A stretch of 21,240 nt of DNA from Apostichopus parvimensis. Taxonomy: Eukaryota > Echinodermata > Holothuroidea > Aspidochirotida > Stichopodidae. Shown here piece by piece: positions 1-9,301 of this stretch. Numbering within the stretch: the stretch's first letter is position 1; every line of letters begins with the position of its first letter. The notes below the pieces were generated by a model. That model was not told where the DNA came from, searched no databases, and saw nothing but the letters and a program-made list of their open reading frames with translations. Where the stretch lies: the NCBI GenBank assembly GCA_000934455.1, contig KN883936.1:1-21240 (forward strand), in the 5' to 3' direction. A program made the position numbers and the translations under genes.

Positions 1-590
1 TACTGGAACCACATAACAAGTATGCACTTACACCACCATGTTCCTTTTGAGTGTGCAAACCAAGGCATCAAAGTTCAGTAAACAGACACACACACAACAC
101 ATTATTATGGCCTAAAGATTCCATTTGCTTTCAGCATGCCAGGAATCCAGGAGAAAAGTTTTTCCATAAAATATATTTGTCTACAAATGGGCCCCAATGC
201 TCATTGTATAACACACCTGGCTGTAATTTTCAAATATACAGGTGTGATCTTTGATGCTGTTTAAACATGTCCAAAGACATAAACCACTTACCCACTCGTT
301 TCACATTTACTCTAAATAATTTTACATTTTTTATTATTCCTGTTTTCACTACTGAAACGGTGAGAGATAATGCACAAGTCTCATTAACCTTCGTTTCTCC
401 CAATAAATGATAAAAGCAAAACAAAATCAGCGATGAGACTCCCTTCTCGTGGGAAATCATAGCTGGTGGGGTATCAATTGCTCTACCAATTAAGTGCTTC
501 CCTGCTTAAGTGGCAGGCAATGGTAAACGGCAGGCATCAATTTACAGTGCGAATGAAACATATAAACCTTCACTGTAGCAAACATATACA

Positions 591-605
591 TGTGTGTGTG
601 TGTGT
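591..605. repeat. (TG)n microsatellite
   Basis: Seven and a half uninterrupted TG dinucleotides follow a TATACA segment. It is a simple sequence repeat with no indication of function. Shorter CA and TA runs occur nearby, around 87-99 and 690-700. Confidence 0.9.
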
Positions 606-1621
606 CTAAATAATCACATCTCAAACTGGTGTATACTCATTTGATATTTTCTCGTGGTAAGAAAATCTTCAATGAGGTAACATAGCTATGTATATATATA
701 CAGTAGAACAACAATGTCACAAATGTGCATACATTCTGAAATAGTTTCTTAAATTATGTACAATACTGCAGTTACAAAAGGTTAGCAGAAATCTTTGTTA
801 CACTGAACATTGCATATTTTCATTCATACGATATTTTCTTTGTTTGCTTTTCAAAAAAACCAAAGCATTGTTTCTTTTTCCAAGTAATATTCTTTAATCA
901 ATGAGCAGCTTGAATAGTGAGGCATGTACTGCCAATGATTGAGACACATCAAAGAGAGGAAATCAATCACATTTGCAGGATTGATTTGAAAATTTCCAAT
1001 CTTACTTACACCAGGACAATTGAGTAACATAATTTGTGTCCATCAATGGTTTATACCATAAAGATACCTGTGCTTTAATATGGAAATTTCATAAAGAGAA
1101 ATGTAGAAAATCTTGAAAACTATTGAAATATTCTGCTGCATTAAAAGAGAGAGTATTGTTTAGTGTTAAGTATCTACATAGTTCACCTTTTACAAAGACC
1201 TTTACCACTTGTAAACCAGCTGAATTTTACATCTGTTCCAAGTTAACATTTCAATTTGTCGTGTATTTTAATGAAAACCACTATTGCTTTGGGAACAAGC
1301 CAAATTATCAAGAAGTGAATAATAGCTAATTGGCTGAACAGATAACAGTCCTGGATCATATGTACATTAGAATATGCTGGATTTTATAACCAGGATATAG
1401 GACAACCGGAGACAGTGCACATGTTTAGTCTAAGGTATTAATTTCATGTGCAGTCTAATTGTGGTTAAAATCTCTTTCACAGTTTATTTTTTTTGTATAC
1501 ATTACATCTCTAGATCTATATAATCCTTCTCTCACATATTCAAGTGATAAGGCAAAATTCCCTTTAAATTATTTTCCTCTGTGTAGGCTCCTCTTTGTAG
1601 GTGCATCATGTAGCATTGTTA

Positions 1622-1682
1622 TGCAATGTTTTGGCCAACGATGCAAAATCTGCATCCCACAGACGCAACATTTTGATTTTAG
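1622..1682. repeat. Diverged dispersed repeat unit, copy A
   Basis: This segment shares the ordered words ATGCAA, TGTTTT and GACGCAAC followed by a T-rich run with the segment at about 2407-2479. The identity is patchy and there are no clear termini or target-site duplications. It may be a relic of a mobile element. It could also be coincidental A/T-rich similarity. Confidence 0.3.
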
Positions 1683-2406
1683 AAACAAACCCAAAGTACA
1701 CACTCACAACTAGCCCTACACAAAACATAACGACCTTTGCAAATTTGCGTGAATTTTTGTGGTCCCTTTGACCACGGTGCAATATCTTTGTGCAACGTTC
1801 AAGTGTACACTACAACAAAAGCAGCCATTAAAGCTGGAGTTTTTTAATCGAATTGCGTAAAAAGTTATTTACATACTGTAACGACAGGGGTTCATAAAAG
1901 TTGTGAGCAAGTACTAATCCTTTTAGGGGCTTTCTCTCTTGTTGTCGAGATCTATAGGTAATATTTTCTGCATCAGTTAAGGGACTCAATTAAATCAGTT
2001 GGAAAGTGCAGTATCTTTATGCTTGCATTTCCTATCTCAGCACTCGTTTTATACTTAACGTTGATTTCCGACATTCACAGCGCATGCATAACCTACAACA
2101 CTTTCACAGATGCAATGAAAGGGAGTTGTATGTACCGTACAGTAGTCTGCATTGTATGATGTCTAGACCGACATATATGGTAACTAGTGTACGGCAAAAT
2201 TTCCCTCTGAGGAATTCGAGTCATTTTGTTGTTTATATTAGTTAAAGGTTTCATCATTTGTTGTTGTTTTTTTGTGCACATCATTGGACTATCCTTATAT
2301 GCTCCTGTTGTGTACAAGCCAATATGTTGTCAGGGGTAATTATAACTACTGTAAGTATAGTGTGTTCCTCTAAAGGTATTTCAGAATGCATGTTTTCATG
2401 GAGGAC

Positions 2407-2479
2407 TGTAGGGATGCAAGTTTTTCTGAGCGGATGCAAATGTTTTAAGACATTGCGCCTGCCGACGCAACTTTTAAAA
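2407..2479. repeat. Diverged dispersed repeat unit, copy B
   Basis: Partner of the segment at 1622-1682. It contains GATGCAA twice about 20 bases apart, then GACGCAACTTTT. The internal doublet suggests a small local duplication. No coding content is visible. Confidence 0.3.
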
Positions 2480-3310
2480 CCCTAGTAAAATACTGATCAT
2501 GAATGCTATCAAATTAAACTAACTTCAAGTGGTGATCTCCCTTGAAATGGTCTACGAAAATTGAATGGTTTCTGTCTGACATCCCCTACCAAAGGAAGGG
2601 CCTCATTGCCATTTAGTTGGTAGAGTATTGTACCTTCTACTCTTTACCCAAAGGCTTTGAATCAATTTTTACCAAAGATTTTTTTGTTCCCTTTTCAATA
2701 GAAAGTGTGTTCCTCAGTGTCTCTATGCAATGAACTGAAGAGCAGGATGAAACTGTGTTATTGCAGACAATGTCCTGTGTAGCTACAGTAGGTTTTAAGA
2801 ATTTGGATTCCTCAAAAAGGAAATTTTACACTCAGTGTACAGGACAGTGTTTTTATTCCCTTACATCAAATTTTAAAGGTTGCAATTAGATAAATTTTTG
2901 TTCAGAAAATCAAAATGGTCTTGAATTGAGCAGAGCAGGTAAGAGAGGAAGTAAATAATGCAATTCTGCATTTAACATCTTGTGTACCGCTGGGTGTCAG
3001 GGATATGCAAAGCATACAAAGTTCTCTCACTTCTCTGCCCCAAGAAATTCATGAGACCATCAGAATTGAGAATTAAGAAAGAAATGAATATACTGTATGC
3101 ATCTTTGGTCATGTTGAATATCACTTAAACATCAATTATGGTGACAATATTTCATTTGCTTTATTTTTTTAAAGTTTTGTTGACTAAATTAAGGATGTTT
3201 TGGTCAAATAATAATCACGTATCAAAGTTAGACTTAGGGTGTAATGTGTGCAGTATGTTAAAGAATGTGGTTATGGTTTATTGTGAAACAATGCTTGAGA
3301 GGTAGAAATA

Positions 3311-3430
3311 TCCCAGGCCCCAGTCCCCTTATCTACCAGTCAATTCTCTCCGGATCAATTCTCTCCCAGAATCCTTCTCTCCCAGTCCCATCTCCCCAGT
3401 CCTCTTCTCTCAGTCCCATTCTCTCCGGTC
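3311..3430. repeat. C/T-rich imperfect tandem repeat (about 14-17 bp unit)
   Basis: The plus strand is a run of variants of a unit built from TTCTCTCC and CAGTCCC, for example CAATTCTCTCC, CCTTCTCTCCCAGT and CCCATCTCCCCAGT. About seven degenerate units can be picked out. The minus strand is correspondingly G/A-rich. It is a degenerate minisatellite or low-complexity tract, not coding. Confidence 0.7.
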
Positions 3431-4654
3431 CCAATCCCTAAATAAAGGTCCTTATTACACAATGTCAGTTGCAAAATGCAAAATGCAAAAGTCAAATTTA
3501 ACTTGGCAAAGCTTTACCTGACACATATTCCAGCCCTTAATTACACAAATTCCTGACCTAACAGATCAACATCATACATATCCGCATACATTCTGTTTAA
3601 CAGTGTTTGTACACACAGCATATACATGATAGCATCACAGCTTACCAACCTAGTGCCTACTGTACCTCTCACACCTAAAGAATGCTTGCATGAACAAACT
3701 GACAAGTGCTAAAGAAGCAACTTTTGAGTTTCTGTCATTTTGATGGACTATGGGCATGCAAGCAAATTAAGTTCATTATGAAAGTCAATCCCCTTTCCAA
3801 CATTTGGGCTTTCCAACGTGTGCATCCAATGCTGATGTTGTCCTAGATATGCCTGCAAGTATATACTAGTCTATCTGTGAATGGTGTTCGCCAGATCAAT
3901 TCTTGAGTGTACTGTCACTATTTGTTACACTAAAAGGTAAATAGCTCACAGGACAGAGTCCACTTCCTTTGATAACAAAAGCAAGCTCAAATGTTGTTAT
4001 AAAAACATCTAATGGCCTCTGGTAAATGACATACAACATGGCTCCTGAATCTGAAACAGTTTTTCTATTTGCCTTAAAATTTGCGTCCATTAAAAAAGGA
4101 AAAAGGAATATACTTGAGTTAAAATGATGCAAAGGTCTGAAGTAACAAAGTCGGCAGCCACTCTATTCACTTATTAGCTGCATGTATGTACAGTAATGGG
4201 GCAAGTTTTGTACTGTCACCTGACTGGAGCATGTTACAACCAGCAACGATTACTTCTGCGATTAATTATATATCAGGAACTGTGACATTCAGAAAGTGAA
4301 GCACTTGGAGTTCATAAAGTTCATACCATGAAGTTCATATTTATCTGTAAACCAGCATGGTTCACTTCCTTTGGTATTCAGCACAGCTTCATAATTACTG
4401 TAAACTCAGTCATGTCATTTTATTATTAAAGGCCAAACATTACTGTAGAAGGAAATCCAGGAGTTATCGTTATTTTTAGGGTACTAGAAAACCATGATTG
4501 GATGAATAACTTCCCAAACAGCTATGAAGTCTCCACTTCCACTTCAAATGGTCATGTTTTAAATAATATTACAAAATAGACTTGACCAAAGTCTACATTG
4601 GACATTTAAAACAATCAAATTCCCTTCAACGTTTTGGTGTACCCTTTTCATATT
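3431..4654. other. Gene-free stretch with a small TGCAAAA triplet repeat
   Basis: No supportable exon was seen on either strand. Near the left edge, TGCAAAA occurs three times head to tail at 3470-3490. The 78-codon minus-strand frame at 3896-4132 has no recognisable domain and I treat it as chance. Confidence 0.5.
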
Positions 4655-4770
4655 CCCCCCCCCTCTCTGTCAGATAAATAGCCCAGCTTCCAGATACATA
4701 GGAAACCAAGCCTCTCCTTGGCATGATGGTGACTAATATCCCCGCTTCCTCCAACCTCCTCCCCCCCCCC
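4655..4770. repeat. Poly-C tracts flanking a short spacer, just before the minisatellite
   Basis: There are nine C at 4655-4663 and ten C at 4761-4770, both embedded in CT-rich sequence. They lie immediately upstream of the CCCTCC-containing minisatellite. They are probably expansions of short C runs and part of a general excess of long C homopolymers in the window. Confidence 0.8.
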
Positions 4771-4802
4771 AACCATCAACTGAGCCACTATCAAGTAATA
4801 TG

Positions 4803-5207
4803 CCCCTCCTTAAACTGTTGGTGGCTCTCCATAAATTGTTGGTTGCCCTCCATAAATTGTTAGTGGCCCTCCTTAAATTGTTGGTGGCCCTCCTTAAATT
4901 GTTGGTGGCCCTTCTTACATTGTTGGTGGCCCTCCTTAAATTGTGGGTGGCCCTCCTTACATTGTTGGTGGCCCTCCTTACATTGTTAGTGGCCCTCCTT
5001 ACAATGTTGGTGGCCTTCCTTAAATTGTTGATGGCCCTCCTTACATTGTGGTGGCCCTCCTTAAATTGTTGGTGGCCCTCCTTACATTGTTGGTGGCCCT
5101 CCTTACATTGTTGGTGGCCCTCCTTACATTGTTGGTGGCCCTCCTTACATTATTGGTGGCCCTCCTTACATTGTTGGTAGCCCTCCTTACATAGTTGGTG
5201 GCCCTCC
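4803..5207. repeat. 21-bp minisatellite, 20 tandem copies
   Basis: The repeated 21-bp unit is close to CCCTCCTTACATTGTTGGTGG, shown here as CCCTCCTTACA then TTGTTGGTGG. Twenty CCCTCC cores (or one-base variants) can be counted. The first and last cores are 398 bases apart, which is 19 periods of 21 minus one base. The missing base is in the unit near 5046-5051. Left-hand units mostly read TTAAA and right-hand units TTACA, so the array is polarised. Because 21 is divisible by three, the array is open in frame and gives an artificial 126-codon ORF of LLVALLK-like heptads, changing to WWPSLHC-like heptads after the one-base loss. I do not regard that ORF as a gene. Confidence 0.95.
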
Positions 5208-5215
5208 AACCCTTC

Positions 5216-7415
5216 CAACTGAGAATTCCTGTCTAAAAGCCTGCAGAGAAGTGGTGTTTGCTAAATAAAATTTTGAAATTCTATTGATGTTTGTAGAATT
5301 ACCTAATACTGGCATTGCTTTTAGTAATGTTCATTTATCTGTCACCATGAAAATGTATGCACATGTTATAAAACTGATATTTTTTCTTTAGCTGCTTGTG
5401 GTGGTTGGAGGGGGTGGGGGAGGTCGCTGGGAATATTCATAAAAAGCAAGCAATATTACCAGATTCTCAGTATGAAACATAGATGATGAATAGTCCTACG
5501 GTCATTCACCTACAGTAGTACTTTACTTTCATAAAGACAGTTACAATCTGGCCATGTTAAGTGTACTACCTTCTAGCAGAAGTCTTTATTTGTCTTCAAT
5601 GTACATACATAAATGCAAGTATCAGTTTGACCACACTGCCAAACATTGTCAGCATCAGGCGACATCCCCAAATATTTGTGACGCAGACTCCAATGCCTTC
5701 ATACAATTTCAAAACCCTGTACAAAAATGTGATCAAAGGAAATCAATTTTGTACGGTCAGACAGTGAGACGATGTAGCCTTGGTCTAGAGCGGTACGAAG
5801 AGATTTGTGGACATTTTAATCACAGCTGAGCACAATGCTGCATTGCTTTTGTTAAGTATGCAACACAAATCAATTCCTCAATTTTCAAAGCCTGTGCAAA
5901 AAAAAGTTGAATTAATAAATTTTCATTGCATCTTTCAAGACTTCGTGTGCAGTACAGCGTTATTAAAAATTGTCAAATTTTCTGTCAATACGCTAAAATT
6001 ACAAGCAAAGAAAAGGAAATTATGGCAATACAATTTGGAAATGTTAAAAATCATTTTAAAAGACTTACAGTGTACAAGTTAACCACCTGATCTTCAAACA
6101 ATTTTCATAGAATAAATGACAGAGTGATTTATACTTCATCGAGCAGTATATTAATGTCCCAGTTTAATAGCTGTCTTGTTAAACAGACTAACCAAATGAA
6201 TTGCTCCAAAGCAAACTGGATGCAGAAAATTATCTTATCTTTCTTCTTTCAATGTTGATAATTCACACCACTCAATTTATTGATGAGGACCTGATTTCGA
6301 CCAAAGCAGGCGGTGGTTTTGTGATAATTTTGGCAATTCAACAGAAGATAGGGCTTGAGATTATTTGTCAACCTTATGTGCAGTAGTTTACAATACTATG
6401 CATTGTGATAACAGGTTAATTGTAGGAACTGTATAATAATGACATGGTATTAATAATGTTACCCAGCATACTTATTCTCCTGTATTCATCTGTGAAAAGG
6501 ATTTTTGTTAACAATCAAATATCTTAAACGAATTACCAGAGCTTATTCCTACATTCCAATAATTCATGAACTTGTTAGTAGCTGTGCATCAAAGTATCAC
6601 CTAGCCACTTCTATTGTTTCATGCTTGAAGTTAGATTACCAGGTGTAAAAGCAGCTTCCCATGAGAAACTGTATCTTAGACAGTTCAAGTGGCAAAATTC
6701 CATTCATTTCTGCTAATTGTCTCAAACTACAAATACCAAGAAGCCCAGAATGAAGAATTTCTTAAAAAAATATCGACTCCATTTAGTTCGACTAGGAAAA
6801 TCAATCATAGCCCGTCATGCTTTCACACTACACTATACCACACTAATATACTTCACAACTTTAGAAGGGGAAAAGTTTGATCAGATGAAAATCACTCAAG
6901 CAGGAAGATGCCGCTTTCATGATGCAACGTTGCACAACAAATAAATAGACTGTTTCTATTCTAAACCGCTCTTCACAATTCTATGCAATAAAAAAAAGTC
7001 TGTTGTTTTTCTGTGTTTAATCAGACATTACAAAGATCAACAGTCACTTTGTAGATCAATGGTCTGGCTACAAAATTTTATGCAGTCGGAGTCCATTAGA
7101 GGATTGTCTGTTGTCTAATTTCAAGTTGCTATACAACTGCACCACTCACAATAAGACTGAATTGTTCTTGTAAACAACCTGCCCCCCCTTCCTCTCGCCC
7201 TTGCCTCTGCTAGTTCCTACATATTTTCAATCCCTATTTCAGATAGCTAGAAGAACTGAGATTCACACAACTCTAATTTTCTTGTTTAAGTAATTAATTT
7301 TATACCCTGGATACTCTGTGTAAAACACGAGCAACCATGCTGAACATTTAATCCTGCGGGGCTTCTCTTGATGTAACTGAAGTTAAGCTACAGTAAGTGC
7401 AAGTTAATTGGACTT
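5216..7415. other. Gene-free stretch with a weak local duplication
   Basis: Several plus-strand ORFs of 60-90 codons lie between 5554 and 6944. None shows a known domain, a signal peptide or a consistent frame, so I call none. A stretch of about 50 bases at 5704-5754 resembles 5879-5930 (CAATTTCAAA, CCTGTACAAAA against CAATTTTCAAA, CCTGTGCAAAA), suggesting an old local duplication. A pyrimidine tract ending in AG at 5390-5391 looks like a splice acceptor, but the frame behind it stops after about 16 codons. Confidence 0.5.
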
Positions 7416-7452
7416 TTATTTCTTTCTTTTCTTTTCCTTTTTTCCCTTTGAG

Positions 7453-7524
7453 AACGTAATGTGACTTGATACGTTATTATGACGCACTTTGAGAGGTTTC
7501 ATGATTTAATCGAAGAAATGCGAA
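7453..7524 (+). other. Possible non-coding exon (cryptic splice-site pair)
   Basis: A pyrimidine-only stretch of more than 30 bases, interrupted only near its end, runs to an AG at 7451-7452. After 72 bases there is a good donor, GAA|GTAAGT, with GT at 7525-7526. All three frames of the 72 bases contain stops, so it could only be UTR or a long non-coding RNA exon. It would be antisense to the phosphodiesterase intron. The acceptor ends GAG, which is unfavourable compared with CAG or TAG. This rests on splice-site appearance alone. Confidence 0.15.
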
Positions 7525-7859
7525 GTAAGTCCCACTTCAAGTTTGTTAGTGTGTCTGGCGATGTGCTTTTTTCAAAAGCGTGCAGTTAAAAAATTATGTC
7601 ACTTTGCAAATCCAGCTCCAAATCATCACTTTTACTAATATTTAAAATTGTGTTCTACATGTATTGGAAGGTAACCTACATTAGCAAAACCTTTCTTGGA
7701 AACTCAATATAGAGAATGATGGAATATCCCCTAAGTATTCTTTCTATAACTTTCTTGTTTTAGTTGCCATAAGTATTTAAGCACAGAATGAGTAACCCCG
7801 TACATGCTGAACACATGTATGTAATTAGTTTAGTTTAGGTTAGAGACGCAAGGATCAGG

Positions 7860-8320
7860 AAGCCTTACAGTAGCTTATTTGAGACCCTACCCGTGTTAGA
7901 TGGTGGATGAACACCAGCTAATTTCAAGCCTTCTCTTTTCCATAAGTGTTCAGAGGATAACAAGGCAGGGGTGGGAATTCGCTCCCATTCCTGCTCTCGG
8001 GACCGCCATTTAACATCCCTATCCGGTGGATGAGAGTTTATACCCCAGCATCTGACCACTTTCTCAAATACTGAGGTAGGCAAAGGCACTTAATTCGACA
8101 GCACTGCAGCGCAGCCATGACGAACAAAGTTGTTTCGAAACCAAGTGAACAACAGAAACAAACCCCTTTTCCCAAGTTCACAAACCACGGAAGACTCCCC
8201 ACATCACCACTGCACTGCAGCGATTTTTAAATAGGTCAAGAGAATCTGGCTCCTGGCATAATTTTGATCCGGGAACCTAAGGACTGTGAGGCGGTCACTC
8301 TAACCGCTGAACCAAGCCTA
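7860..8320 (-). mobile_element. tRNA-derived SINE-like element (approximate limits)
   Basis: On the minus strand the head at about 8250-8320 resembles a tRNA. An A-box-like TGGTTCAGCGGTTAGAG starts at 8314. A CCGCCTCACAGTC anticodon-loop-like segment follows, and then a degenerate B box GGTTCCCGGATC at 8266-8277. The A to B spacing of about 37 bases suits RNA polymerase III promoters. Further along, GGGATGTTAAATGGCGGTCCC (8002-8022) resembles a motif common near the 3' part of invertebrate SINEs. Head plus body suggest one SINE of roughly 400 bp in the same orientation as the phosphodiesterase gene. The 3' end and target-site duplications are not clear. An 11-bp direct repeat, GCACTGCAGCG, occurs inside at 8101-8111 and 8212-8222. 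The 74-codon minus frame over the body has no protein meaning. Confidence 0.5.
8266..8314 (-). promoter_or_regulatory. Internal Pol III promoter-like A and B boxes of the SINE
   Basis: The A box is TGGTTCAGCGG at 8314-8304 and fits the TRGYNNARNGG-type consensus well. The B box at 8277-8266 keeps GGTTC but departs from the GA-N-TCC part. The element is therefore probably a decayed copy and unlikely to be transcribed on its own. Confidence 0.45.
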
Positions 8321-8830
8321 ATTCAGCTACATTTGGGCTACTCATTAAAGTACAGTAGACTGCACTACAGGGTCATTCTGTGTCAAATCACAGATGGCTG
8401 TTGCTCGATCCTCTCCAAACATTTACCACCCTCCTTGCATGCTTAGAGCACCATGAAATAAGCACTTATTGTGAAAATTTCAGTTGCATTGCTTCAAAAT
8501 TTGACAATGAGTAACCTCTCATATGTGCCCATAAATTTATGCCACCATGCTACTAATCTTTGAAAGTAAGCCAAAGCATCAGTAGTGTAACAGAATAACA
8601 AAGATTAAAGCATGCCTGCTACGTACAGATAGCAAATGAAATACAGAGCATACTGTACAGATGTTTCAAAAAAGCCTTTAAAGGTACCGGCATTTCAAAG
8701 AACACAACTTGGTGAAACCTTTAACTGGTCACTGAAAAATGTTATTTGAGCAATGCAACTTTCAGTGCCTGACTGTATAACTGGCCAAAAACCATTCTGG
8801 GAGATTTTATCATTTAAATGATTGAAAAGA

Positions 8831-8838
8831 CACTTACC
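8831..8838 (-). other. 5' splice site of the PDE exon
   Basis: On the minus strand the sequence is TGCAG|GTAAGTG, a near-perfect donor. Reading through it gives an Arg codon and then a stop at once, which agrees with a real exon end. The two leftover bases AG would join a pyrimidine in the next exon to give Ser, as expected for the family. Confidence 0.88.
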
Positions 8839-9301
8839 TGCATCTATCTCCATTTGTGAGAATACTGACATTCATAAGAATTTTATGACTCAGGGTGTTG
8901 AGATCAAGTTCATCTGCTATGTCTCTAATAAGTTCCATAAACAAGTCCTTCTCATCTAATTGCTTAAGGACAGACTTGTTCTTACGAAGAGTTTTTTTCT
9001 TCCTGTTAGGGGAGAGCAAACTCTTCAGGCTACCACTAGCACCAGCAAATGATTTCCGGATATTGTGAAGCACGTGAGGTCCTTTAGAATCGTGTGGCAT
9101 TCCATCTGACCATGATGCAACCTCAGCAGGCGTTATGCTATGACGGCTACTAGAATGACGGGTAATCCAGCCATCCACCATTTCAGACGTCGCATATTGA
9201 ATGAAATAGTCCTCCGTGAAGCTATGATGGTCCTTCAGATATTGCACCACATCTTCTCTAGTAATGTGTTGGGTTGGGGAATTCTTCCTCTTTTCTGCCA
9301 T
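8838..9301 (-). CDS. First coding exon of a PDE5/6/11-family cyclic nucleotide phosphodiesterase, PDE11-like
   Basis: This exon encodes the N-terminal 154 residues of a dual-GAF cyclic nucleotide phosphodiesterase, an enzyme family that hydrolyses cGMP and, for PDE11, also cAMP in the cytosol. Residues about 16-49 ([28 protein letters not shown]) match the motif at the start of PDE5 and PDE11. Residues 82-85 are RKSF, a basophilic kinase-type site that lines up with RKSFA in PDE11A and RKIS in PDE5A. A basic linker ([10 protein letters not shown]) follows. Residues about 118-154 ([28 protein letters not shown]) are the start of GAF-A. DRC followed by a split AG codon predicts DRCS, as in PDE11. 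The start is ATG at 9301 with A at -3 and G at +4. An in-frame TAG at 9317-9319 rules out a longer protein in this exon. The exon ends in phase 2 at a consensus donor. GAF-B and the catalytic domain lie outside what I could find. PDE11 is favoured over PDE5, but assignment within the family is inference. Confidence 0.9.

Larger units (their letters stand above)
1..3300. other. Gene-free stretch, probably within or beyond a long PDE intron
   Basis: No reading frame here has recognisable protein similarity, and the short ORFs on both strands are what AT-rich DNA gives by chance. The stretch holds a (TG)n tract and two diverged units rich in GATGCAA and GACGCAAC, listed separately. If the phosphodiesterase exon at 8838-9301 continues leftward, this would be intron 1, but a small exon could have been missed by eye. 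Confidence 0.5.

Noticed and set aside
3735..3815. Minus-strand words GKGI and ACMPI that resemble GAF-A motifs of PDE11
   Set aside because: They are in different frames, in the wrong spacing, and stop codons interrupt them (a TAA just before the ACMPI frame, a TAG soon after GKGI), so this is not the missing exon.
4800..5180. 126-codon ORF of LLVALLK/WWPSLHC heptads
   Set aside because: It is a translation of a 21-bp minisatellite. The heptad character changes after a one-base loss, and there is no promoter, splice or domain evidence.
3300..5210. CRISPR-like array
   Set aside because: The repeats are direct minisatellites with no unique spacers, in an animal-type genome.
7865..8089. 74-codon minus-strand ORF
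   Set aside because: It lies in the body of the SINE-like element and has no domain.
8250..8320. Functional tRNA gene
   Set aside because: The B box and T arm are degenerate and no acceptor-stem pairing is evident. A SINE head fits better.
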